From the NCBI GenBank assembly GCA_023974075.1, contig CM043800.1, positions 42,754,008-42,818,007 of the forward strand: a stretch of DNA of 64,000 bases, in the 5' to 3' direction. The number at the start of each line of letters is the position of its first letter. Within the stretch, counting starts at the first letter, position 1. Under the pieces are notes generated by a model. That model saw nothing but the letters and a program-made list of their open reading frames with translations. It did not search any database and was not told where the DNA came from. Position numbers and translations under genes: made by a program. Positions 1 to 10,302 of the stretch are shown one piece after another. Source of the DNA: Chaenocephalus aceratus. Its lineage: Eukaryota; Chordata; Actinopteri; Perciformes; Channichthyidae.

Positions 1-375
1 TTGTTGGAAACTGTCAGCTCTCTAAATGCAGAGGTGTTCATCAGTGGCCCTCTACCGCCAGTCAGAAGAGGAGTGGAGAGATTCAGCAGATTGTTTGCAC
101 TGAACACCTGGCTTTCAACTGCCTGTACTGACCATTCTGTCCATTTTATTGACAATTTTAACTTTTTCTGGGACCGCAGACATATTTTCAAGGCAAATGG
201 AGTTTGCCTGAACAAGTCAGGAGTGAAATTGTTTATCTCTAACATATTCAACTGCCTGCGTCATCAATCTGTTCCCTCTGCCAAGGACAATCGGCAAGAG
301 GAATCAAAACAGGAGAAAGACACAACACATTGCTCAGAAAAGGTGGCGAAAAATAAATCTCCAGGTTCACTTTGA
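1..375 (+). pseudogene. ORF1 SGNH-esterase-like C-terminus of the L2 element
   Basis: The translation up to about residue 90 resembles the C-terminal half of the SGNH/GDSL esterase domain carried by ORF1 proteins of L2 and CR1 elements. The block that normally holds the catalytic Asp-x-x-His reads NGVCLNKSG, so the expected His is replaced by Cys and the Asp by Asn. The N-terminus lies outside the window. Past about position 290 the frame runs into what is really the ORF2 linker read out of frame, so the stop at 373-375 is not the native ORF1 end. Confidence 0.6.
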
Positions 376-2236
376 AATCTATAAAGAGAGACTTGGCCTT
401 TATTATTTGGAATTGAAAAACGCACGACAATCGTTCTTCTCTGACATCATTACCAAAAACAAAAACAACGCACGTGCCTTGTTTGCTACCGTCGACAGAC
501 TAACTAACCCCCCAGTGTCAGTAGCCTCTGAATTTCTATCCACCAGGGCGTGCAATGATTTTGCCTCCTTTTTCACTGACAAAATTCAGAAAATCAGACA
601 AGCAGTCAGTGCCTCTGCATCAGGAACAGCAAATGTGTTGTCTCTGTGTCCACTTAACATCAATTCAGACATCATGACATAATTCCATCAGATTAATGAT
701 AAAAACCTAGAGGACATTATACAACTTCTGAAATCCTCCTCCTGCTGCCTTGATATTATTCCAACAGGATTTTTCAAAGATGTTTTGCCTTGCATGGACT
801 CAGAACTACTTCATATAGTAAACAAATCTCTTCACTCAGGTATTTTTCCCCAGGCCCTGAAAACTGCAGTCATTAAACCGCTCTTAAAAAACAATAATCT
901 AGATGCTTCAGTAATGAACAATTACAGGCCCATATCAAACCTCCCATTTCTAGGTAAAATCATTGAAAAAGTTGTTTTTCAACAGTTGAGTAATTTCTCG
1001 CATTTAAATAACTGTTTCGATGTGTTCCAGTCAGGCTTTCGTCCAAACCACAGCATTGAGACTGTTCTTGTAAAGGTATTTAATGACATCCACTTAAACA
1101 CAGACAGTGGCAGAACTTCAGTGTTAGTATTATTAGATCTCAGTGCTGCGTTTGACACTGTTGACCACAGCATAATACTAGACCGACTGGAAAACTGGGT
1201 GGGACTTTCGGAAACAGTTCTAAATTGTTTTGAATCCTACCTAAAGGACAGAAACAACTTTGTTTCTATAGGTAAATACACATCTGAGTTGACAAATATA
1301 ACATGTGGGGTTCCTCAAGGCTCCATCTTGGGGCCTCTTCTCTTTAACATCTATATGCTACCACTGGCTCAGATAATGAAGAACAACAAAATAAGTTACC
1401 ATAGCTATGCAGATGACACACACATTTACGTAACAATTTCACCAGGAGACTATGCTCCAATTCAAACACTGAGTAAGTGCATTGAACAAATCAATGACTG
1501 GATGTGTCAGAACTCTCTCCAATTAAACAAAGATAAAACTGAGGTAATGGTTTTTGGAGCCAAGGCAGAACGTTTAAAAGTTAGCGCTGAGCTTCAGTCT
1601 GCAATGTTCAAACCAACAGATAAAGCCAGAAATCTGGGTGTAGTCATGGACTCTGACCTGAGTTTCAACAGTCACATTAAAACAGTTTCTAAATCAGCCT
1701 ACTATCACCTAAAGAATATATCTAGGATTAAAAGACTAAAGTCACAGCAGGATTTGGAAAAACGTGTCCATGCCTTTATCTTCCGTAGACTCGACTACTG
1801 CAATGGTGTCTTCACAGGTCTCACTAAAAAATATATTAGAAAGCTGCAGCTGATTCAGAACGCCGCTGCTCGAGTCCTCACTAACACTAAGAAAGTGGAT
1901 CACATTACTCCAGTTCTGAAGTCTTTACACTGGCTTCCTGTGTGTCAAAGAATATATTTCAAAATACTGCTGCTGGTTTATAAAGCACTGAATGGTTTCG
2001 GCCCAAAATACATTACTGACCTCCTGCTAAATTATGAACCATCCAGATCTCTCAGGTCTTCAGGGACTGGTCAGCTTTCTGTCCCCAGAGTCAGAACTAA
2101 ACATGGAGAAGCAGCGTTCAGTTATTATGCTCCAAATATCTGGAACAAACTCCCAGAAACCTGCAGGTCCGCTGTAACTCTTACTAATTTTAAATCCAGG
2201 CTGAATACTTTTCTTTTTGTCGCTGCTTTTAATTGA
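300..2236 (+). pseudogene. L2 ORF2 reverse transcriptase, one nonsense codon
   Basis: Frame 3n+2 from about 300 encodes the L2 EN-RT linker, then RT. Visible RT motifs are NNYRPISNLPF, QSGFRPNHS, LLDLSAAFDTVDH (first catalytic Asp), GVPQGSILGPLLF and SYADDTHIY (the YADD catalytic pair), followed by the C-terminal region ending at 2236. An in-frame TAA at 680-682 interrupts the linker; the frame then continues open through 785 onward, so it is a single point lesion. No endonuclease domain precedes it. A functional product is very unlikely. Confidence 0.85.
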
Positions 2237-2405
2237 ACTATTCATATCTTAAACTGCACTGTAACTTTTCATCCATGTATTTTTCCTTTAAATGTTTATT
2301 TTATTAGCTTTTCTTTTTTAATGCTTAATGTCTTTCATTTTTTGTAAAGCACTTTGAATTGCCTTGCGTTGAAAAGTGCTATATAAATAAACTTGCCTTG
2401 CCTTG

Positions 2406-3040
2406 ATGTTCTCCTGCCACTTGTGTTGCCTGATGGGTCGCTCCCTGTGCTGCTTTCGACTGGACTGTGTTCTGCCTACTTAGCAGAAACATATACAGTG
2501 CTTATCATAAATGAGTACACCCCCTTTGAAAAGAACACAAGAACAATTTGATCAACATCACAATATCAACAATTATTATCTGATTAGTATAAAAGTCACA
2601 AGTATAGACAATATTGTACAATATTGTACATATTGTACATTATTCATTCTATTTATAGCCTATGTATGTTTTCATGTTGTAAATAAATGTATAGGCTTTG
2701 TGATATTTGATTTTGAATAGCTATAATATGCTTCAAAATGAATTGTTATAAATAAATATGTAACTCTGTCACAGTGACTTATTTGTTGCCATTTTTACAC
2801 TGATAGTCAATTCAACCACCTACCTGTGCATCTTTCAGCTCCAGAAGTTTGTGTAGTATGTGTTGTGACAAAATGTTTGCATCACATTAATGGCACCACT
2901 GATGAAGTCCTCATCTCTTTGTACTCTGAATATCAGGCAGGTCTGAGGACTCCAAGTGATGAAGTCTGCATACATCCGTTTGGTAACAAACATCTGCATT
3001 TGGACCTGTCAAATGCAATGCAATCATCATAACACTAATA
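2406..3040. other. Non-coding gap with a Tc1-like terminus
   Basis: No gene is seen. About 2494-2530 resembles one end of a Tc1-like element (ACAGTGCTTATCATAAATGA followed by a TACACCCCCT-type stretch), but no inverted partner was found nearby, so it is a solo end at best. About 2605-2645 is a run of self-complementary ACAATATTGTAC repeats. The rest is AT-rich and unassigned. Confidence 0.35.
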
Positions 3041-3151
3041 TTTACATTACAGACAGTATGCCATCTGTGGATAATTATCTTGGATAATTGCACAACATGC
3101 TGCAGACTTATTAGAGGTGTGCAGGTATATGCAGGTGAAATATTTAAATAC

Positions 3152-4053
3152 CTGAGTGAAATATGCATTACTTCTCTTTAAGCTTGTCAGACTTTCCAGA
3201 TGTCCTCTTTTGTCCTTAAGCCACTGTTGGTACCCAGTAGAGGTGTCTTGTCCCCACCTGTAAGGACACTTAGCCTCTATAACACCCTCACCACAGCAGT
3301 CACAGGAAACATAGCCATCACATGAAACCCCCAGGTATGGCATACTTTGGCAGATGCGGAAGCCAGCCTTTGTGACGACCAGGTTCTGATGTGGTGCATC
3401 TACTGGGGCACAGGTGTAAATGGTGGAAGACAGGTTGGCTGTGGGGCTCCCAGCTCCAAGAGCATATTGATAAGTGTCAATGGCATCTTGCTCCTGGTGT
3501 CTCCCCCACTGAATCCAGGGCTTCATTATTGGCCTGTGCCTTTGTTCACATATGGTGTTGATCACTGACTTGCTAGAATGTTCTGTAGCTGTTAAAACAC
3601 GGTGGGCTATGGAGCCTGTAATGCGACCAACCCGCTCTTGATGCCATTGCACACAGGATGCCTGACGGATGGTTGCTCTCTCCACATTTTCGATCTCCTC
3701 CTCAGTCACCTCATGCTGGCTGAAACACCAGGGCTTCTTAAAAGGCCTGGAAAAACTCATCAAACTATTTAACACCACAGAGTCAGGTGATCTGTCAGCC
3801 AGCATAGTGAGGAACTGCTGCTGCTGTGATAAAGAGGCTTTTGGGCTAGGGGCTTTCCTTTTCCTTTTTTTTCGACGTCTTGTCCTCTGTGTAAAAAGTT
3901 GTCTCTCCAACAAGAGCAGGCTCAATCTTTTTAACACACGTCTTGTTCCACTCACAGGCTTTGCTTGTGCATGGCACTTTGTTGATCCCCATTCGGACAC
4001 AAGCCTCTAATTTAAAAAGAACAGCAGCCACATGGGAACAACTTTCACCAAGA
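3152..4053 (-). pseudogene. YqaJ-type nuclease exon (SWIM second half + YqaJ)
   Basis: Third visible exon of a minus-strand gene. It starts after a good acceptor (pyrimidine-rich stretch then CAG at 4054-4056) and ends at a GT donor (3150-3151). Its first residues, LGESCSHVAAVLF, complete the SWIM zinc finger (CxC...CxH) begun in the previous exon. After a basic linker comes a YqaJ/lambda-exonuclease-like fold: GRITGS, WGRHQEQDAI, an Asp in YLGVSCDGY and the ExK in VIEAKCPY, consistent with a PD-(D/E)xK active site. A 1-nt frame change lies in the A-rich run (plus strand about 3858-3880) between the linker and the nuclease; it could be real or an assembly homopolymer error. The final exon was not identified. 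Confidence 0.7.
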
Positions 4054-4224
4054 CTGAAAAGGAAGGAAAAAGATATCCATTAGCTCTAGATCACTAAAGA
4101 TATTGGGCCTAAGATTTTACATAATACTGCCCTGTCTGGTGACATTTCTTTTAGAACATTTTGATATATTTGGACATATTTATGGCACCCACGCACTAAC
4201 AAATTAACGGTTTCACAAACGTAC

Positions 4225-4456
4225 CCTGCCATGCAGTTGCAGTGGGCAGCGACGATGGTACCCTCTCCCTTAACTGCTACCCACGTCTGGTGCGGCTTCT
4301 CTGTCACCCTCCAGGATGGCTTTACATCACATCGGAACAGGTAGGTATCCGATGAAGGTAGTTTATGATGGAGCACAACTCCAACAAAGCCACTTGTAAA
4401 AAAGTTGTGTGCCTCCAGGGACCGATAGTTCTTTAGACTGCTGTGTGTGTAAATCC
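4225..4456 (-). pseudogene. SWIM zinc-finger exon of the YqaJ gene
   Basis: A 232-nt exon read on the minus strand, from an AG acceptor (4457-4458) to a GT donor (GTACGT type at 4219-4224). It encodes a conserved block around SLKNYRSLEAHNFF and ends HCNCMAG, the CxC half of a SWIM domain. The 171-nt intron (4054-4224) separates it from the CxH half, and the phases match so the zinc ligands join exactly. That match is strong evidence for genuine splicing. SWIM domains bind nucleic acid or protein; the combination with YqaJ is known from uncharacterised teleost proteins. Confidence 0.7.
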
Positions 4457-4638
4457 CTGCGTGATAACGTACCAAGTCGTCAATAACCAATATGTATACA
4501 GTATGCAGCTCAAGATGGCTATTGTGCAATAACAACCATTGTGTGATGAACAAATTCACGAAAACGTGCTAATTTCCTTGTCAGACATATAAATTATGTG
4601 AGGTTTAATTAATCAGTTAAAGTGATTTTGCCTCTTAC

Positions 4639-4765
4639 CGGGTGATTCAACCAGGTAGCAGAAGATATCAGGGAATGAAACTTCAGGCCATTCAGTCGGA
4701 TCATTCGTCCACTCTTTAAAGGTCAAATGTAAAGCTTCCAAATATGCTACATTTTCATAGAAATT
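4639..4765 (-). pseudogene. Probable first visible exon of the SWIM/YqaJ gene
   Basis: Minus-strand reading LHLTFKEWTNDPTEWPEV...FCYLVESP ends at a consensus GTAAGA donor (4633-4638) in the right phase to join the next exon. An in-frame stop lies upstream at about 4770, and no convincing start codon or acceptor was found, so the 5' end is a guess. It faces the THAP gene, whose start is about 280 bp away, so the two genes are transcribed divergently from a shared short spacer. Confidence 0.45.
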
Positions 4766-5042
4766 TTGTTTTTAAGACTGCCTGTATTTTTTATTTAATT
4801 TACATCGAGATAATACACCCGAAAAAAGCTTTTTATTGATACAAAACTCGACCCAAAGCCGTCTGAATTTCTGACATGTCATTCCCAGCAGCCTCCGCTC
4901 GCGTGACCTCATTGTGGCCAAACAGTCTCTGTGCGAAATATCCCGACTCGGCAGTCTCGTGCGCTGTTCACATGTCAGCGGTGTTTTTCGCTCATGACTG
5001 GTGCAGAAAACTCTGAATTATATCCGCGAAATCACGCAAAAC

Positions 5043-5489
5043 ATGGGTTATTGTTGTGCTTTCGGATGTACGAACGGTGCGGGATCTGGGAGCATTTTTC
5101 ATTCATTTCCCCAAGACAAAATCATCCGCCGAAACTGGATTATTTTAGTGAATCGTGTTGGCTGTCAGCCGACAAATGGAGCAAGTTGTGCTCTGACCAC
5201 TTCGCATCTGATGCATATGATGTTGATCCTGCCATCGGCAAGTCTGTTGGTGGAGAAGCATTTAAAGTACATCGGAGGCTGAAACCCGGAGCCGTCCTCT
5301 CCATATTTGAGCACAAAAAACAACCGAAAGACCGAAAGAGCCGGGCAATGCAAAAACGCCAATGAATTGAAGTAAACAAATTTTGATTTGATTTCAAAGC
5401 GCACGGAGCACAGAGCACAGAACACAGAGCACAGAGCACAGAGTGGACAGCAGATAACGGAATTGCAGTTTGAGGACAATGAGGAAGGT
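5043..5489 (+). pseudogene. THAP-domain gene fragment, frameshifted
   Basis: The ATG at 5043 starts MGYCCAFGCTNGAGSGSIFHSFP, a THAP zinc-finger N-terminus (first Cys pair). A 1-nt frame change near 5160-5175 moves the continuation to the frame reading KWSKLCSDHFASD (the C-x2-H pair) and KPGAVLSIF (the AVPTIF-like end of the domain). THAP domains are DNA-binding modules found in transposases and host factors. The frame stops at 5365 next to a GCACAGA-type short repeat (5404-5442); a GGAAG/GTAAGC donor near 5488 suggests the original exon ran to there. No DDE catalytic region follows. Together with the divergent YqaJ gene it probably marks a decayed two-gene DNA transposon. Confidence 0.6.
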
Positions 5490-6640
5490 AAGCCTATCTC
5501 ATGTTAGTACCTAGCGCCACATGTTTTGATGTACGTTTTTGTTGATAACCTCGCGAGTTTGTATCTTTCAGTGTTGAGGTGGGCGCCGTTAGATTCTGTG
5601 TCTTTACGATGATAAACAATGTGTTGGATGTGGAGCTAGGATAAGTAATAAGGGAGATAGGAGTGATTTTCGGTGCAGTAATAGGTTAGCATGTTTCGCT
5701 CTGGGCTAATTCAGAGGCTCACTGTTAGCATTGTGGGTTTTTTTTTTTAAATAAATGAAAAAGATCAGTTAAATGAGTTTTTTCCCGTTATATGGATATA
5801 AAATATTCATAGTTTATAAAATATTAAGGTTCCTTAGACGTCGTTTCCAGCAAATGACGCGATTTCGGGTCCGTGGGGCTAAGAGGATAACAGAGTATGT
5901 TTTTTTTTTTTTCCCAACAGTTGTATTTGGATGGAATGAATATCTATAGTGATAATTCAAAGTAATAAAATGATTTTTACAGTGAAAAAGTTCAAATGGA
6001 ACTGATGGTTCCCAAATTACCCAGAGGTCGCCTGGACTTTATTTTTCTAAACCTCTCTAAAAAGGTCAAATTTCACTTGTTTTGCATCAATCTTGATACA
6101 GGGTACTTATTATATGTTATAGTTTGGATTCCTAAATCTTTTTGTCTATAGTCTACTCTGAATCAGACATGATAACGAAACTAAGTTGTACTATCGGCGG
6201 AAGCAGCTGTGAGCGATAAGCCAGGTGGAAATATGTTTGGCCACTGTTTGGCACAAAATAAATATTGTGCATTGCCAGACGCATATTATCTCCGATTTTA
6301 ATACTGCAATATCTTAGATAGTGTTGTAGCTATATGATTTCGATTTTACTGGCAATTATAAAAAAATCTTTGCATTTGATCTTTAATAAGATATGGACAA
6401 GAATCCGATCCTATTAAATTATTTTTTTTAAGATCTATCCCTGTCAATGGGCTGCAATGAATCAACGTATGACATGTTTGTTTAACATTTAAAATCCGCA
6501 CGTTTACAGTGCTCCGGGCGAGGGGGAAGGGATTGTTTTCCCCATCTAAATGCCCCGCCCCCAACTGTGACGCGACGCCGACTGTATGTATGGGAACTTG
6601 TAAATGTCTATAACTATGTAAATGTATCCTGTAAATATAA
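5490..6640. other. No gene seen
   Basis: About 1.15 kb of AT-rich sequence with no supported ORF, RNA gene or clear transposon terminus. A GC-rich patch at about 6500-6590 is the only compositional change. Confidence 0.4.
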
Positions 6641-6644
6641 TGTA

Positions 6645-6770
6645 TAATGTTTTATATTTCATGTGGAACCTATATGCTGCAGGTCTCCCTTGAAAAAGAG
6701 ATCTATGATCTCAATGGGACCAATCTCGTTAAATAAAGGTTTGAAATGAAATGAAATGAAAGTATTTGAG
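6645..6770 (+). mobile_element. Solo 3' tail of the Rex1/Babar-like LINE
   Basis: This matches the last 110 bp of the LINE at 57234-61764 (conserved words TGCAGGTCTCCCTTGAAAAA, AGAGAT, GATCTCAAT, AATAAAGGTTT) and ends in a short tandem tail of GAAAT units. Only the extreme 3' end is present, the usual result of 5' truncation during target-primed reverse transcription. Confidence 0.7.
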
Positions 6771-6844
6771 TGGAACAGGATTGATTGGAAGAATTTAAAA
6801 CAACATAAACAACACAATGGTATAATTCCACAAGTGGTGATAGG

Positions 6845-6940
6845 ATGATATGGTGATATACTCTCTTGTACAGTAGGTGGCGGTATGTACCTTAAAGCTG
6901 TTTGCAATATGCCAAAAACCAGAGAAGAAGAAGAAGAACC
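6845..6940 (+). mobile_element. I-type LINE 3' tail upstream of ZNF unit A
   Basis: A short 3' end (GTAGGTGGCGGTATG...GCCAAAAACC) closing with a GAA-repeat tail. The same tail sits at the same place in units B and C; in C it is still joined to part of the LINE ORF. It lies about 280 bp upstream of the ZNF start codon, so it predates the unit duplications and may lie in or near the promoter or 5' UTR. Confidence 0.65.
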
Positions 6941-7218
6941 TGGATCCACGTGGCGTCTCATCGCTACGGTTCTCTCGCTCTCTGTGTTCCTGAGAAAGTG
7001 TGTGTGAGCTCCAGCTCTACTGATCCATCATCTGTGTGTCTGGATAAACCTCCGAATGGACTGTGTGCTCTTTCTTCTGGAGCGTTTACCTCGGACTACA
7101 GGAGCTAGCTTAGCATGCTAGCTGGAAACACGTTAGCAACACTCGTCAGATTGAGAGTTTGATGCAGAGAGAAACGGTGTGTTTAACGGAGTCTGCAGGA
7201 AAAGGTGATCTAGGAAAC

Positions 7219-7411
7219 ATGAGTAAAGTCCAAATTCTGCAGTCGTTGAAGAAGCAGCGACTCACTGCTGCTAATGAAGAGATATTTGCTCTGTTTGAAC
7301 AAACAATAGCAGAGATCGAGGAGGAGCTGTTTCTTTCCAAAGAGGAGAACAAGAGACTCCAGAACCTACTGGACGCTGTTTTACAGCCTCAGCTTCGGAT
7401 CCACAGAGCAG
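7219..7411 (+). CDS. C2H2 zinc-finger gene A, exon 1 (coiled-coil N-terminus)
   Basis: First coding exon of the intact unit A gene. The ATG at 7219 begins MSKVQILQSLKKQRLT; the 64 residues form a charged heptad-rich helix (AEIEEELFLSKEENKRLQNLL) typical of the N-terminus of expanded fish C2H2 zinc-finger proteins, probably a dimerisation or cofactor surface. A donor follows RIHRA (G/GTCTGT at 7411/7412). Joined in phase to 14785-16322 it gives 1731 nt, 576 residues plus stop, with no internal stop. An upstream in-frame Met at 7162 is possible, but the 7219 start is the one expected of this family. No TATA box is evident; a LINE tail lies just upstream. Confidence 0.8.
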
Positions 7412-8020
7412 GTCTGTTCCCTTTACCCTTAATTAACACTTTACACTCTTCAGTAGCACTTTATTATCACATTAATAACACTTTAGACCTTTTATCAGCA
7501 CTTGCTGCAGGTAGTACATCCTGAAGTAAAAGTACAAACACCACACTGTGAAAATACTCCATTACCAGTTAAAGTACTGCATTCATATCTTATTTAAGTA
7601 AAAGTATGTAAGTATTATTAGACACATGTACTTTATTATAATAATTTAAATGTATTACGGAAGAGCAAACCTACCAAAATAAATATATTTATAAAAATAC
7701 ATACATTGAATAATGTGCCATTTAATGTACTGATTTAAATATTACCCATCCATGTGGGCACTAGGAGTGGAGTGCACCAGCTGGGCGTAAAAAAGTAGGG
7801 CTTAACTCTAACGTCGGGCTTAGCTACATCCGATTTAGTGATTCGAATTTACACCGAGTGCACCAAGCCTGACTAGTCTCGGGCGTAGCTGCGCCTGGTC
7901 TTAAGATGCGCATCCACGTGAATACATGCGAAACAGTAATTGTTGCCAAGCAACACACGTCTATATAATTGAACACTCAAACTCCTCCATTCAGAGCAAG
8001 CTAATAATTGAATAACGAAT

Positions 8021-8875
8021 ATAGATAACGGAAAGAAGAGAAAAAACTATTTTACTGATAGAGAGATTAGAACATTAATTGAAATATATGCAGAGCATAA
8101 AAACTCGCTAACTGCCAAATGTAATAATACCATGACAAACAAACACAAACTCGCAGCCTGGAAGTCAATCACTGGTGCGATAAATGACTTGGGTGATGGA
8201 GGGATACGGACGGTGGAAGAGTGTAGGAAAAAGTGGAAGGACCTACTATCCAGAGCCAAAAAGGATGCATCGGTTCTCAAAAACCCTCCGACCGGCGGAG
8301 GCCCTGCTCCAAAAACCTCTCCATACAGCGAAATCATTATTGCTATTTTTGGAGAGGATTCCCCCACTTTCACCGGGTTGAATGGGATCGACAGCTCAGA
8401 GCCTCAACCTCAACATTTGAAGAGGTTGACGCAGATGTATCAGCTGTGACTAGTGGTAAGTCATTAATAGAGTAACATCACCCGACATTATCTATATACA
8501 TATTACCCCGTGAGACATCACGGTTAGCAAGATAACAATTGGCAATCGCGGCAGTTGATGGCAACTGACAATAACTGACAGTAACTTGCCATTTTACAGA
8601 CTCAGAGGACCACAGAGAAGAGGGAAGTCCCTCACCCACAGCGTCAGCGATGACTCAAGGGGAATCCCAAATGGCCACACCCCGAAAGAGAAAGAGGGAT
8701 TTGTCAGAGCTACAGCGGGAACCGACGGAGAAAGAAATCATTCGTGTGGAGGTGGAGACCCTCAAATTGAGAGCGGAACACGAACAAATTGAGATGGAGA
8801 AATTGAGACTCCAAATAATAATTCTTAAGAATCAGCTACTAATCCCCGAAGAAGACAATGTGTTCACCGTTCTGT
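8021..8875 (+). pseudogene. Harbinger Myb/SANT-like accessory protein, copy A
   Basis: Two-exon gene. Exon 1 (about 8021-8455) encodes a Myb/SANT-like helix-turn-helix region (TDREIRTLIEIYAEHKNS ... KLAAWKSITGAIND ... RTVEECRKKWKDLLSRAK) and ends at a GTAAGT donor. Exon 2 (about 8600-8875) encodes a basic segment (TPRKRKRDLSEL) and a leucine-rich coiled coil ending at TAA. In this family the protein helps nuclear import of the transposase and recognition of element ends. Here the start codon aligned with ATG in copies B and C is ATA (8021-8023), and a frame change occurs near 8400, so it is probably dead although most of the frame is open. Confidence 0.75.
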
Positions 8876-9039
8876 AATCATGTTGTACTTCAATTTCAAC
8901 TTCTCCAAAATGTTGTTATTTAATGTTCTTGTGTTCTTTGTATAAAATAGGCCTAGTGAAAATATGTGGTCACAAAGGGAGCTTATTGAAATGCCATTGA
9001 AAAAAAAATAGCGTTCATATTACAAATATATAGGTCTAT

Positions 9040-10299
9040 CCATCCATCCATCTTCTCCCGCTTATCCGTGGCCGGGTCGCGGGGGTAGCAGTTCCAGCAG
9101 AGAGCCCCAAACTTTCTTTTCCCTGGCGACATCAACCAGCTCTGACTGGGGGATCCCAAGGCGCTCCCAGGCCAGCGAAGAGATATAATCCCTCCACCTG
9201 GTCCTAGGTCTACCCCTTGGTCTCTTCCCAGCTGGACATGCCTGGAACACCTCCCTAGGGAGGCGCCCAGGTGGCATCCTAACTAGGTGCCCGAACCACC
9301 TCAACTGGCTCCTTTCGACGCGAAGGAGGAGCGGCTCAACTCCGAGTCCCTCCCTGATGACCGAACTTCTCACCTTATCCCTAAGGGAGACACCAGCCAC
9401 CCTGCGGAGAAAACCCATCTCGGCCGCTTGTATCCGCGATCTCGTTCTTTTGGTCATGACCCATCCTTCATGACCATAGGTGAGGGTAGGAACGAAAATG
9501 GCCCGGTAGACAGAGAGCTTTGCCTTCTGGCTCAGCTCCCTTTTCGTCACAACGGTGCGGTAAAGCGACTGCAGTACCGCTCCCGCTGCTCCGATTCTCT
9601 GGCCCATCTCACGCTCCATTGTTCCCTCACTCGAGAACAAGACCCCGAGATACTTGAAATCCTTCACTTGGGGTAAGGACTCATTCCCTACTTGGACTGG
9701 ACAGTCCATCGGTTTCCTGCTGAGAACCATGGCCTCAGATTTGGAGGTGCTGATCCTCATCCCAGCCGCTTCACACTCGGTTGCGAACCGATCCAGTGAG
9801 TGCTGAAGGTCGCAGACCGATGAAGCCATCAGAACCACATCATCTGCAAAAAGCAGTGGTGCAATCCTTAGTCCACCGAACTGCAGACCCCCCCCCCCAC
9901 GACTACGCCTCGAAATCCGATCCATGTATATTACAAACAGGATTGGTGACAAAGCGCAGCCCTGGCGGAGGCCAACCCTCACCGGAAATGGGTCCGACTT
10001 ACTGCCGAGGACCCGGACACAGCTCTCGCTTTAGGAGTACAGAGATTGGATGGCCCTGAGTAGAGACCCCCTCACCCCATACTCCCGCAGCACCTCCCAC
10101 AGTAACTCCCTGGGAACTCGGTCATACGCCTTCTCCAAGTCTACAAAACCCCGGTCTGCCACTCCTTCGGTACTGTTTCCGACTTCCACGCAACATTGAT
10201 GAGACGTGTCAACCATGACAGTCCCTCAACACCCAGAGCCTTCAGCATTTCCGGGCGGATCTCATCCACCCCCGGGGCTTTGCCACTGTGGAGTTGACG
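9040..10299 (-). mobile_element. Rex3-like (RTE clade) LINE, 5'-truncated
   Basis: A minus-strand LINE whose 3' end has the (GATG)n-type tail seen on the plus strand as CCATCCATCC at 9040. It is flanked by a 7-bp duplication GGTCTAT (9033-9039 and 10300-10306). The uninterrupted site exists at 28258-28290 and 50910-50945, which confirms the boundaries. It landed next to the last exon of the Harbinger transposase; the stop codon complement at 10303-10305 lies inside the duplicated bases. Confidence 0.85.
9062..10216 (-). pseudogene. Rex3-like reverse transcriptase C-terminal half
   Basis: The main open part (9062-9982) runs from GLRQGCALSPILFVIYMD through LLFADDVVLMAS (FADD catalytic pair) and FKYLGVLFSSEG to the conserved RTE C-terminus ending LLPPRPGHG. 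Upstream, 10031-10216 encodes GFVDLEKAYDRVPRELLW (the first catalytic Asp block) and then hits a stop after SLYS, so the two parts are separated by a lesion. The endonuclease and RT N-terminus are missing by 5' truncation. Confidence 0.8.
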
Positions 10300-10302
10300 G
10301 GT

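Larger units (their letters stand above)
1..2405 (+). mobile_element. L2/Maui-like LINE, internally deleted
   Basis: A non-LTR retrotransposon copy enters from the left edge and ends in a typical L2-type tail: a short conserved 3' stretch at about 2345-2395 followed by CCTTG-like short repeats. In order it holds the end of an ORF1 esterase domain, the EN-RT linker and a full reverse transcriptase with its C-terminal region. The whole apurinic endonuclease domain expected between ORF1 and RT is absent, with the junction near 290-300. It is a dead copy with a frame change and one nonsense codon. Assignment to the L2 clade rests on the RT motifs and tail and is fairly secure. Confidence 0.85.
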
